This document shows, in pieces, positions 23,111-32,007 of a DNA stretch of 64,000 nt (position 1 is the first letter of the stretch; each line of letters starts with the position of its first letter). This stretch comes from Bacteroidota bacterium. Lineage in GTDB: Bacteria > Bacteroidota > Bacteroidia > Flavobacteriales > Weeksellaceae. The stretch lies in the NCBI GenBank assembly GCA_023460855.1, contig JAEWOS010000014.1, positions 1 to 64,000 of the forward strand, read 5' to 3'. The notes under the pieces were generated by a model, which was not told the origin of the DNA, searched no databases, and was given only the letters and a program-made list of their open reading frames with translations. Position numbers and translations under genes: made by a program.

Positions 23111-25719
23111 TAATGTAAAACGCGTGGCTGAATAAGTTTTGCTACGGTGGCTGTCCATCCGCACTGATGTCCTGCGCCGAGTCCACGACCGTTGTCTCCG
23201 TCAAAATATTCGTAAAAATGTACGTAGTCTTTAAAGTGCTCGTTCTGATTCTTTAGTTCATAGCCGCCGTTTACAGGACGGTTTCCGGCCTCATCTTTCA
23301 GGAATAGCGACTGCAGGCGTTTGCTGATGTTGTCCGCCACATAATTCAGATTTCTCATTTCACCGCTGCCTACCGGAAATTCCACCTGCATGCTGTCTTC
23401 ATAGTAAAAATGGAATCGTTGTAGACTTTCAACAATCAGAAAATTAATCGGAAACCAGATTGGTCCGCGCCAGTTGCTGTTTCCCCCAAACATTCGGCTG
23501 TCGCTTTCGGCAGGAAGATATTTCACGGAAAATATTTCCCCGTCGATCTCAAAAGTGAACGGTTCATCCTCATAAATCTTGGACATTGAGCGTATTCCGT
23601 AGTCAGACAAAAATTCATTTTCATCGAGCATTCTGTGGAGAAGTTTTGTCAGCCTGCTTTTCCTGAGGATACTCATCAGGTGTTTTCTGCCGCGGCCTTC
23701 CACTTCCCAGTGCGAAACGAGATTGGTGAGTTCCGGTCTGTTTTTAAGAATCCAGTCCATTCTCAGCCGGAATCCTTCCAGTTTTTCAAGAATCTGATGA
23801 TCTACAATTTCCACTGCAAACATCGGAATTAATCCTACAATACTCCGCAGTTTCAGGGATTTGGAGGTTCCGTCGGAAAGCTGGAGAACATCGTAGAAGA
23901 AGCCGTCCTCATCATCCCAAAGTCCGTCGTGTTCACCGATATGTTCCATCGCCTGAGCAATGTACAGGTAATGTTCAAAAAATTTGATGGCCATATCCTC
24001 ATAAACAGGATTGTAGAGCGCTAGTTCCATTGCAATACGCATCATGTTGAGCGCAAACATCGCCATCCAGCTTGTACCGTCTGCCTGTTCCAGGTGTTCG
24101 CCGTTTTTAAACTGCATATTTCTGTCGAAAGCACCGATATTATCCAGCCCTAAGAAACCGCCTCCAAAAATATTATTCTCATTCTTATCTTTACGGTTTA
24201 CCCACCATGTGAAATTGAGCAAGAGTTTCTGAAAAACACTTTCCAGAAACGGAATATCGGCTTTTCCGTTCAGTTTTTCATCAATTTTAAAAACACGGAA
24301 AGTACTCCACGCATGAACCGGTGGATTAACATCGCTGAAATCCCATTCGTAAGCAGGCAACTGTCCGTTCGGATGAATATACCATTCTTTTGTGAGCAGT
24401 TTTAGCTGATGTTTAGCGAAACCGGCATCAATCATTGCAAGAGGTACGCAGTGAAAAGCAAGGTCCCACGTTGCAAACCACGGATATTCCCATTTGTCGG
24501 GCATTGAGATGATGTCCTTATTCTGCATGTGTTCCCATTCGCTGTTACGCACATGATTTGCGAAATCACGCTGCACTTCGAATTTCGGATCTCCTTTCAG
24601 CCATTTCGAAACATTATAATGGTAAAACTGTTTGTTCCACAGCAGACCGGCAAAAGCCTGTCGCTGCACATTTTTCTCTTCTTCGTCTTCAATCGAAGCC
24701 TGAATTTCTGCATAGAATTCATCAGCTTCAGCTTTTCTTAAACTAAGTATTTCGTCGAACCGATCAAAAGGATTGTCATGATTGTTAGGCGAAAGTCTGA
24801 AGTCGAAAATCCGCGTTTCTCCTGGCTGAATATCAGTATGCAGATGAAAACACGCTTTAGTTCCGGTGTTTTCAGGATTTATAGTCGATTCCCCGTGTAA
24901 AATATGATTGTTGATTCCGTCCTTGTAATATTTATTTTCTGAAGGATGTCCGAAAACAAGCATTGTATTCGTTTCGTTGTCGCAAAAAAGTGTTTCACAA
25001 TCGGTAATTCGGGAATAGAGTCTTTTCATCGGAATTTCTTCGTGGAGAATTTCGATGGTACATTTTTTTTCTGACCTAAGTTTAGGACGGTAATCTCCGT
25101 AACCCCAGCTCCAGTTATTCCGGAACCACAGCGTTGGCAAAACGTGAAGCGGCGCTGGTTTATCGCTCCTGTTTACCGCCGTTACACGGATGAGAAAATC
25201 TTCTTTGTCGGCTTTGGCATATTCAATAAAGATATCGAAGTACTGGTTACCTTCAAAAATTCCGGTGTCCACCAGTTCGAATTCAGGATCAGCTTTGGTT
25301 CTGTTTAGGGATTCGTCGATGATCTGGTCGTATGGAAATGCATTTACGGGATATTTGTACAGCATTTTCATATAGGAATGTGTAGGAGTGCTGTCCAGAT
25401 AGTAGAAAATTTCTTTCAGATCTTCCCCGTGGTTTCCCTGGTAATTGCTGAGCCCGAAAAATCGTTCTTTCAGCATTTTATCCTGGCCGTTCCAAAATGA
25501 AAATGCAAAACAAAGCCTTTGCTTCGGTCCGCAGATTCCTGCAATACCGTCTTCACTCCAGCGATAAGTCCGGCTTAGTGCCTGATCATATGTGGTGTAA
25601 CCCCACGCATCACCATTGGTGCTGTAATCCTCGCGAACTGTTCCCCATTGTCTGTTGCTCACATAAGGTCCCCAGTTTTTCCACTCAGGATTTTTCAGCC
25701 GCTCCCTTTCTGCCGTCAT
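23107..25719 (-). CDS. GH63-like (MGH1-type) glucosidase
   Basis: An 870-aa cytosolic protein without signal peptide, related to the large bacterial GH63/mannosylglycerate hydrolase-like glucosidases. The N-terminus has ERLKNPEWKNWGPYVSNRQWGTVREDYS followed by GDAWGYTTYDQALSRTYRWSEDGIAG. The (alpha/alpha)6 domain includes SMPDKWEYPWFATWDLAFHCVPLAMID (the conserved W-D-x-AFH segment), NGQLPAYEWDFSDVNPPVHAW, and a final EYFDGDNGRGLGAGHQCGWTATVAKLI, in which the E and G-x-x-QCGWT are catalytic-site motifs. The natural substrate is unknown, probably an alpha-glucoside or alpha-mannoside. Its stop codon overlaps the osmC stop. The 411 bp upstream hold the SAM riboswitch of the neighbouring operon. 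Confidence 0.88.
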   Translation of the reverse strand: MTAERERLKNPEWKNWGPYVSNRQWGTVREDYSTNGDAWGYTTYDQALSRTYRWSEDGIAGICGPKQRLCFAFSFWNGQDKMLKERFFGLSNYQGNHGEDLKEIFYYLDSTPTHSYMKMLYKYPVNAFPYDQIIDESLNRTKADPEFELVDTGIFEGNQYFDIFIEYAKADKEDFLIRVTAVNRSDKPAPLHVLPTLWFRNNWSWGYGDYRPKLRSEKKCTIEILHEEIPMKRLYSRITDCETLFCDNETNTMLVFGHPSENKYYKDGINNHILHGESTINPENTGTKACFHLHTDIQPGETRIFDFRLSPNNHDNPFDRFDEILSLRKAEADEFYAEIQASIEDEEEKNVQRQAFAGLLWNKQFYHYNVSKWLKGDPKFEVQRDFANHVRNSEWEHMQNKDIISMPDKWEYPWFATWDLAFHCVPLAMIDAGFAKHQLKLLTKEWYIHPNGQLPAYEWDFSDVNPPVHAWSTFRVFKIDEKLNGKADIPFLESVFQKLLLNFTWWVNRKDKNENNIFGGGFLGLDNIGAFDRNMQFKNGEHLEQADGTSWMAMFALNMMRIAMELALYNPVYEDMAIKFFEHYLYIAQAMEHIGEHDGLWDDEDGFFYDVLQLSDGTSKSLKLRSIVGLIPMFAVEIVDHQILEKLEGFRLRMDWILKNRPELTNLVSHWEVEGRGRKHLMSILRKSRLTKLLHRMLDENEFLSDYGIRSMSKIYEDEPFTFEIDGEIFSVKYLPAESDSRMFGGNSNWRGPIWFPINFLIVESLQRFHFYYEDSMQVEFPVGSGEMRNLNYVADNISKRLQSLFLKDEAGNRPVNGGYELKNQNEHFKDYVHFYEYFDGDNGRGLGAGHQCGWTATVAKLIQPRVLHY

Positions 25720-25825
25720 AATTCATCGTTTACTTGGCTAAAATATTATTTTTTATCAAACTGAAGACGGAACGGTAATCAGAAATCAGAATTTAGCAGA
25801 TAGACGATATCAAAAATATTTTTTC

Positions 25826-25856
25826 TTGCACGGAAAAAAAGTAAACGGTATTTTTG
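25826..25856 (+). promoter_or_regulatory. Promoter of the methionine operon
   Basis: TTG at 25826-25828, a 20-nt spacer, then TATTTTTG at 25849-25856. Both elements match the Bacteroidetes consensus exactly with ideal spacing. The SAM riboswitch begins about 30 nt downstream, so the aptamer is at the 5' end of the transcript. Confidence 0.8.
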
Positions 25857-25886
25857 CCGTGTATTAGTTCATTATCATACTGAAAA

Positions 25887-25990
25887 TGTTATCAGGAAAG
25901 GTGGAGAGATCAGACTCTGTGAAACCTTGGCAACCCTTGCTCCAGGCAAGAAGGTGCTACATTCTGTCCCGAGAGCGGGAATAGATAACG
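25887..25990 (+). ncRNA. SAM-I (S-box) riboswitch
   Basis: The order and sequence of S-box elements are clear. Helix P1 is formed by GTTATC (25888-25893) and GATAAC (25984-25989). Then come GGAAAGGTGGAGAGATCAG, CTGTGAAACCTTGGCAACC with the conserved GCAACC, a variable P3 hairpin (CCTTGC...GCAAG), the AAGGTGCTA junction and a P4 hairpin (TCCCGAGAGCGGGA). It binds S-adenosylmethionine and would shut off the methionine synthase operon downstream (family knowledge). No clear terminator with a U run follows; an imperfect hairpin at 26014-26043 and 140 nt to the ATG leave the mode of control open. Confidence 0.93.
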
Positions 25991-26130
25991 TCACTTCCAT
26001 TATTTTTTTGGCAGCATTTTCAATTTTTAGAAAGATTGAATGCGATTTATCCGGCTTTTCTTTGAAGTTAAGCAAGTTTTTGAATTTCTAAGAATTTGAA
26101 TCTGAACATATTTATTGCTGAAAATTATCT

Positions 26131-27147
26131 ATGAAAAACGCAGACCAATTATATAAAGCCTTAGAAGAACGGATTCTGATTCTCGACGGAGCGATGGGAA
26201 CCATGATTCAGCGCTATAAACTGGAAGAGGAAGATTACCGTGGTGATCGTTTCAAAGACTGGAAATCGCCGTTGAAAGGGAATAACGACCTGCTTTCGAT
26301 TACCCGGCCTGATATTATCGAAGCTATTCACCGCGAATATTTAAATGCGGGAGCTGACATCATCGAAACCAATACGTTTTCGGCAACTACCATTGCAATG
26401 GCTGATTATCACATGAAAGAATTCGTTATGGAACTTAACAGAAAGTCAGCACAGATCGCAAGGATGGTCTGCGATGAATTCACAGCGGCAAATCCTGAAA
26501 AGCCGAGATTTGTTGCGGGTTCCATCGGTCCCACCAATAAAACAGCCTCACTTTCTCCCGATGTGAATGACCCCGGTTTCAGAGCAGTAACATTCGACGA
26601 TCTTAAAACAGCATATAAACAGCAGTGCGAAGCACTTTTAGAAGGCGGAGCAGATATTTTACTCGTGGAAACGGTTTTTGATACACTGAATGCAAAGGCT
26701 GCGCTGTTTGCAATCGATGAAATTCAGGAAGAAAAACAAATCCGGATTCCGGTGATGGTTTCGGGCACAATTACCGATGCTTCAGGAAGAACTTTGAGCG
26801 GACAAACCGCCGAAGCTTTTCTGATTTCAGTTTCGCATCTGGATTTGCTGAGCGTAGGTTTCAATTGCGCGCTTGGTGCAAAACAACTGACACCCTATCT
26901 GGAAACGCTGGCAGGCAAAACAGATTTTTGCATTTCCGCATATCCGAATGCCGGTCTTCCGAATGCTTTCGGGAAATATGATGAATCGCCGGAACAAATG
27001 GCAGAGCAAATCCTGGAATATGCTGAGAAAAACCTCGTGAACATCGTAGGCGGATGCTGCGGTACAACGCCTGATCACATCCGTGCTCTGGCCGATTTAC
27101 TGAAAAATTATAAACCGCGGGAAATCCATAATTTTGCAAATAATTAA
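26131..27147 (+). CDS. Homocysteine S-methyltransferase module of split MetH
   Basis: 338 aa, corresponding to residues 1 to about 340 of full-length cobalamin-dependent methionine synthase. The opening ILDGAMGTMIQRYKL, then ETNTFSATTIAMADY, and the three zinc ligands in GFNCALGA (one Cys) and VGGCCGTT (two Cys) are all present, so the homocysteine-binding and activating barrel is complete. The remaining domains are encoded by a second gene at 28312; 338 plus 886 aa is the size of an intact MetH (about 1,227 aa in E. coli). Expression is controlled by the riboswitch just upstream. A desaturase gene separates the halves. Confidence 0.95.
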   Translation: MKNADQLYKALEERILILDGAMGTMIQRYKLEEEDYRGDRFKDWKSPLKGNNDLLSITRPDIIEAIHREYLNAGADIIETNTFSATTIAMADYHMKEFVMELNRKSAQIARMVCDEFTAANPEKPRFVAGSIGPTNKTASLSPDVNDPGFRAVTFDDLKTAYKQQCEALLEGGADILLVETVFDTLNAKAALFAIDEIQEEKQIRIPVMVSGTITDASGRTLSGQTAEAFLISVSHLDLLSVGFNCALGAKQLTPYLETLAGKTDFCISAYPNAGLPNAFGKYDESPEQMAEQILEYAEKNLVNIVGGCCGTTPDHIRALADLLKNYKPREIHNFANN

Positions 27148-27206
27148 ACAATAGCTGAAATAGAAACTGTATATTGTTTTTCTATTTTAGCGCAAATTGA
27201 AAATTC

Positions 27207-28304
27207 ATGCAGAAGCCGTCCTATAATAAGATTACAGAGGAAAATAAATTATTCAATGAACTCCGGAAAAGGGTGAATGACCGTGTTGCACAAATTCCTG
27301 AAGACAGGGATGTTTACATCAAAATAAAAGCTGTGGTTTTGCCGCTGCTCTATTTCGGGTTGTATGTTTTTGCATTGTTAAACGTGCAGAATTCATCACT
27401 GTACTATCTCCTTTTTGCGTTCATGGGCATTACGCTCGTACTTATTTACCTGAACCTGATTCATGAGGCTGCCCACAACAATATTTATAAAAGTAAGAAA
27501 CTGAACAGTGCCGTTTTGAAAATTTTTGATCTTGTTGGCGCCAACTCCTATATCTGGAAAAAACGCCACATCGTAAGTCATCACGGTTATCCCAATGTTG
27601 ACGGTTGGGATACCGACATTGAGCAAAGCGGCGTGCTGAAAATTTATCCGCATATCGAAGCGACCGGCATTCAGAAAATTCAGCACCGCATTTTTTTCCT
27701 GATTTATCCGCTGTATCTTTTTAACTGGATGTTTATCCGCGATTTCAGGGATTTCTTTCAGAAGGACCGTGTCATCGCAAAATCGCAGGGCGAAATTCCG
27801 GTAAAGGAAAAAGTGAGAATGATTGCGTTCAAGGCATTCTATTTCTTTTATCAGATTTTTATTCCGGTTATGTTATTTGATGTGGCGTGGCAAATGGCTG
27901 TTGGCGCGTGGTTTTTGCAGGTTGTCGTCGCGAGTGTTTTTGCGCTGTTTGTTCTGCTTCCGCTTCATCCGCTGCCGGAAAATGAGTTTCCGCAAATCGA
28001 TGAAAACAACGGACTTCCGTACAGTTTTCTGCGTCATCAGTTCGAGGTTACCAATGATCTGAAAGAAAATAACTGGTTTGTAAGGCATGTACTCGGGAAT
28101 TTTAATTTCCACGTGGCTCATCACCTGTTTCCGAATTACAGTTACGTTTACTACAACGAAATTACTGACGAAATACAGCAGTTTGCAGCTGAAAAAGGGT
28201 TTAATTATAAACAGTTTCCTATGACTGTCGCTTTGCGGAAACATTACGAACTGCTGGAATCGAATGCAGTTTCCGTGTCGCACATCATGGAAGAGGCAAT
28301 GTAA
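27207..28304 (+). CDS. Fatty acid desaturase family protein
   Basis: A 365-aa membrane-bound di-iron enzyme. The three His boxes are HEAAHNN, HIVSHHGYP and HVAHHLFP, with helices between (LLYFGLYVFALLNV; LLFAFMGITLVLIYLNLI; ALFVLLPLHPL). The spacing fits acyl-lipid desaturases, but the regiospecificity cannot be read from sequence. It lies 60 nt after the N-terminal metH gene and 7 nt before the C-terminal one. It therefore appears to be co-transcribed under SAM control, although it has no known role in methionine synthesis. A near-consensus TATTTTAG upstream could give it separate expression. Confidence 0.92.
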   Translation: MQKPSYNKITEENKLFNELRKRVNDRVAQIPEDRDVYIKIKAVVLPLLYFGLYVFALLNVQNSSLYYLLFAFMGITLVLIYLNLIHEAAHNNIYKSKKLNSAVLKIFDLVGANSYIWKKRHIVSHHGYPNVDGWDTDIEQSGVLKIYPHIEATGIQKIQHRIFFLIYPLYLFNWMFIRDFRDFFQKDRVIAKSQGEIPVKEKVRMIAFKAFYFFYQIFIPVMLFDVAWQMAVGAWFLQVVVASVFALFVLLPLHPLPENEFPQIDENNGLPYSFLRHQFEVTNDLKENNWFVRHVLGNFNFHVAHHLFPNYSYVYYNEITDEIQQFAAEKGFNYKQFPMTVALRKHYELLESNAVSVSHIMEEAM

Positions 28305-28311
28305 AATTTTA

Positions 28312-30972
28312 ATGAAATATCTGAAGCTTTCCGGGCTTGAATCTTTGGTCATCACTCCGGAATCCAATTTTATCAATGTAGGGGAAAGAACGAATGTGGC
28401 GGGGTCCAAGAAATTTCTGCGGCTTATAAAGGAAGAAAAATTTTCTGAAGCGCTGGATATAGCGAGACATCAGGTGGAAGGCGGAGCTCAGATTCTCGAT
28501 GTTAATTTTGATGACGGCCTGCTCGACGGAAAGTACTGCATGGTAAAATTCCTGAACCTCATTGCTTCAGAACCAGATATTGCGCGTATTCCTGTCATGA
28601 TCGATTCCTCGAAATGGGAAATTCTGGAGGCCGGATTACAGGTTGTTCAGGGGAAATGTGTGGTAAATTCCATAAGCCTGAAAGAAGGCGAAGCGGAATT
28701 CATCAGACAGGCAAAACTGATCAGAAGATATGGCGCGGCTGTTATTGTGATGGCTTTTGATGAAGGCGGACAGGCAGATAATCTCGAAAGACGAATCGAA
28801 ATTGCCAAGAGATCTTATGATATTCTCGTCAATCAGGTAAATTTCCCTCCGGAAGATATCATTTTTGACCTCAATATTTTTCCGGTTGCAACAGGCATGG
28901 AAGAACACCGCAGAAACGCGCTCGATTTCATTGAAGGAACAAAATGGGTGCGCGAAAATCTTCCGCATGTGTCTGTTTCCGGTGGTGTTTCGAATGTTTC
29001 TTTCTCGTTTCGCGGCAACGATTCTGTACGTGAAGCGATGCATTCTGTTTTTCTGTATCACGCAATCAAGGCGGGAATGAATATGGGAATTGTAAATCCG
29101 GCTATGCTCGAAGTTTATGATGAAATTCCGAAAGATTTGCTGGAACTGGTTGAAGATGTAATGCTGGACAGAAGAGCCGACGCTACCGAAAGACTGCTTG
29201 ATTATTCGGAAAAAAATAAATCGTCCAGAAAAGAAATTGTGGAAGATTTAAAATGGCGTCATGATCCTTTACAGGACAGAATTACGCATGCTCTCGTAAA
29301 AGGTATCGACCGTTTTATCGAAGAAGATGTTGAAGAGGCCCGGAAAAATTCAGCCCGTCCGCTCGACGTTATTGAAGGATATCTGATGACCGGAATGGGC
29401 GTTGTCGGAGATCTTTTCGGAAGCGGTAAAATGTTTCTTCCGCAGGTCGTAAAATCGGCGCGAGTAATGAAAAAAGCGGTAGCATATCTGCAGCCGTTTA
29501 TCGAAGCTGAGAAAGATTCAAAACAGAAATCCAACGGTAAAATTCTGATGGCCACCGTTAAAGGTGATGTACATGATATCGGCAAAAATATCGTGAGCGT
29601 GGTTCTTGGATGCAATAATTATGAGATAGTGGATTTGGGCGTCATGGTTCCTGCAGAGAAAATTATTCAGGCTGCGATTGATGAACAGGTTGATGTAATC
29701 GGACTTTCCGGTTTAATTACTCCCAGTCTTGACGAAATGGTGCACATTGCGGATGAACTTCAGCGCAAAAATCTCGGTTTCCCTTTGATGATTGGGGGTG
29801 CCACAACTTCCAAAGCACATACAGCCGTAAAGATTGATCCGAAATACGAAAATATCGTCGTACACGTTAATGATGCATCGCGCGCTGTAAATGTGGTGAG
29901 TTCGCTGCTGAGCGCGAAAAAAGGCGAATACATTGCAGAAACGAAGAAAGATTACTCCATTTTCCGGGAAAATTTTCTGAACAGGCAGGTCGAAAAATCA
30001 TACGTTTCTATTGAAGAAGCACGTGAAAATAAATTTAGACTGAACTGGCAAAATGCAGAAGTTAAAACTCCTGAAACTACCGGAATAACTGTAATCGCTG
30101 ATCAGCAACTCGAAAATCTGGTTCCGTTTATTGACTGGACGCCGTTTTTCCGCAGCTGGGATCTGTTCGGAAAATATCCTGCAATTCTGAACGATGAAAT
30201 TGTTGGCGAACAGGCATCGGACTTATTTGCTGAAGCGCAAAAAATGCTCCGGAAAATATTGGACGAAAAACTGCTCACAGCAAAAGCCGTATTCGGAATA
30301 TTTCCTGCAAATTCTGACAATCAGGATGATATTCTGGTGAAAGATCAGTCCGGAAATCATCTGGTAACTTTCCATACACTGCGGCAGCAACTAAAGAAAT
30401 CATACGGCAAAAAGTACCTCGCACTGTCCGATTTCATAGCTCCGGAAAATTCTGGAGTGCAGGATTATATCGGCGCTTTTTGTGTAACAGCCGGATTCGG
30501 AACGGAAGAACTCGCTTCTGAATATTACAAAAATCACGACGACTATTCTGCAATCATGGTAAAAGCACTGGCGGACCGTTTGGCAGAAGCTTATGCGGAA
30601 TATCTTCATCATGAAGTACGCACGAAATACTGGGGTTACGCTGCAAACGAAAATCTTGAAAATGAAGATTTGATCGCCGAAAAATATTCAGGAATTCGTC
30701 CTGCTCCCGGTTATCCCGCATGTCCGGATCATCTGGAAAAGCCAACCATCTGGAAATTATTGAATGTAGAGGAGAATATCGGAGTGGAACTTACCGAAAG
30801 TCTTGCAATGTTTCCAACAGCTTCAGTTTCAGGATATTACTTTGCGAATCCTGCGGCAAAATACTTCGGTGTTGGTAAAATTACTGAAGATCAGCTTGAA
30901 GATTACGCCAAACGTAAAAATGTAGAAGTTGACTTTGCGCGGAAATGGCTTTCCCCAAATCTTGTAGATTAA
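28312..30972 (+). CDS. metH: Methionine synthase, folate/cobalamin/activation modules (split MetH)
   Basis: 886 aa equal to the part of MetH after the homocysteine module. Domains in order: pterin-binding barrel (about 20-280, INVGERTNVAGSKKF, GAQILDVNFDDGLLDG), cobalamin cap and Rossmann domain (about 330-575) with the lower-ligand motif GDVHDIGKNIV, and the SAM-binding reactivation domain (about 590-886) with RPAPGYPACPDH. It transfers the methyl group from 5-methyltetrahydrofolate via B12 to homocysteine held on the partner encoded at 26131. The ATG at 28312 was chosen because translation upstream is an overlap with the desaturase in another frame. metF follows. Confidence 0.96.
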   Translation: MKYLKLSGLESLVITPESNFINVGERTNVAGSKKFLRLIKEEKFSEALDIARHQVEGGAQILDVNFDDGLLDGKYCMVKFLNLIASEPDIARIPVMIDSSKWEILEAGLQVVQGKCVVNSISLKEGEAEFIRQAKLIRRYGAAVIVMAFDEGGQADNLERRIEIAKRSYDILVNQVNFPPEDIIFDLNIFPVATGMEEHRRNALDFIEGTKWVRENLPHVSVSGGVSNVSFSFRGNDSVREAMHSVFLYHAIKAGMNMGIVNPAMLEVYDEIPKDLLELVEDVMLDRRADATERLLDYSEKNKSSRKEIVEDLKWRHDPLQDRITHALVKGIDRFIEEDVEEARKNSARPLDVIEGYLMTGMGVVGDLFGSGKMFLPQVVKSARVMKKAVAYLQPFIEAEKDSKQKSNGKILMATVKGDVHDIGKNIVSVVLGCNNYEIVDLGVMVPAEKIIQAAIDEQVDVIGLSGLITPSLDEMVHIADELQRKNLGFPLMIGGATTSKAHTAVKIDPKYENIVVHVNDASRAVNVVSSLLSAKKGEYIAETKKDYSIFRENFLNRQVEKSYVSIEEARENKFRLNWQNAEVKTPETTGITVIADQQLENLVPFIDWTPFFRSWDLFGKYPAILNDEIVGEQASDLFAEAQKMLRKILDEKLLTAKAVFGIFPANSDNQDDILVKDQSGNHLVTFHTLRQQLKKSYGKKYLALSDFIAPENSGVQDYIGAFCVTAGFGTEELASEYYKNHDDYSAIMVKALADRLAEAYAEYLHHEVRTKYWGYAANENLENEDLIAEKYSGIRPAPGYPACPDHLEKPTIWKLLNVEENIGVELTESLAMFPTASVSGYYFANPAAKYFGVGKITEDQLEDYAKRKNVEVDFARKWLSPNLVD

Positions 30973-31021
30973 TTGAAACGCTAATCACAATTCAATGTCC
31001 TGTTGAGGATTCAATATAACT

Positions 31022-31978
31022 ATGAAAATTACTGACCATTTACGGAAATCCAACGGTAAAACCCTGTTTTCGCTGGAAGTTATTCCGCCGACAAAAGGAA
31101 CCGGAATTGAGGATTTATACCGAAATATCGATCCTTTAATGGAATTTAAACCGCCTTTTATTGATGTAACCACTTCTCGGGAAGAATATGTCTACATTGA
31201 AAAAGGCAATGGTCTGATGGAACGAAAAATTACAAGAATGCGTCCCGGAACGTTGGGAATCTGCGCTTCCATTCAGCATAAATATGATGTGGATACGGTT
31301 CCGCATGTACTTTGTGGCGGATTTACCAAAGAAGAAACTGAATATCTGCTGGTCGACTGTCTGTATCTGGGAATCGATAATGTAATGGCTTTACGCGGCG
31401 ATGCAATGAAAGGTCAGACGCAGTTTGTGGCTTCAGAAGGCGGTCATGAAAAAGCTGTTGATCTGGTAAACCACATCAATGATGTTGGACGAGGAAAATA
31501 TCTGACAGACGAAAAGCGCACCTGTGAGGAAAATAAATTCTGTATCGGTGTTGCCGGTTATCCTGAAAAACACATTGAAGCACCATCGATGAAATACGAC
31601 CTGCAGAAACTAAAGGAAAAAGTGGATGCCGGTGCGGATTACGTAGTGACGCAGATGTTTTTCGATAATAAGAAATATTTTCAGTTTGTTAACGAAGCAA
31701 AAGAAGCCGGAATCAACGTTCCGATTATTCCCGGAATAAAGCCAATCGCTACAAAAGGACATCTTTCCGTACTGCCGAAAACTTTCAAAATTGATTTGCC
31801 GGAAGATCTGATCAGTGAAATCTCACAGGCCAAAGATAATGCAGCCGTAAAACAAATCGGAATTGAATGGTCTGTCGCACAGTGCCGCGAACTGCTCGAT
31901 TTTGGTGTTCCGGTGCTTCACTTTTATTCGATGGGGAAAAGCGACAACATCAAGAAAGTAGCGAAGGAACTTTTCTAG
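31022..31978 (+). CDS. metF: Methylenetetrahydrofolate reductase
   Basis: Reduces 5,10-methylene-THF to the 5-methyl-THF used by MetH. 318 aa, typical for bacterial FAD-containing MetF. Motifs include FSLEVIPPTKG (the catalytic Glu region of FSxEVxPP), DNVMALRGDAMKG, the IGVAGYPEKHIEAPS segment and GADYVVTQMFFDN. It lies 49 nt after the larger metH gene and is very likely part of the riboswitch-controlled operon, so methyl donor and acceptor enzymes are regulated together. Confidence 0.97.
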   Translation: MKITDHLRKSNGKTLFSLEVIPPTKGTGIEDLYRNIDPLMEFKPPFIDVTTSREEYVYIEKGNGLMERKITRMRPGTLGICASIQHKYDVDTVPHVLCGGFTKEETEYLLVDCLYLGIDNVMALRGDAMKGQTQFVASEGGHEKAVDLVNHINDVGRGKYLTDEKRTCEENKFCIGVAGYPEKHIEAPSMKYDLQKLKEKVDAGADYVVTQMFFDNKKYFQFVNEAKEAGINVPIIPGIKPIATKGHLSVLPKTFKIDLPEDLISEISQAKDNAAVKQIGIEWSVAQCRELLDFGVPVLHFYSMGKSDNIKKVAKELF

Positions 31979-32007
31979 AAATTTCGTAAAACTCGATAGT
32001 CCAGGGA

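Noticed and set aside
25875..26075. 66-codon minus-strand open frame across the SAM riboswitch
   Set aside because: It covers the aptamer, whose conserved RNA elements explain the sequence.
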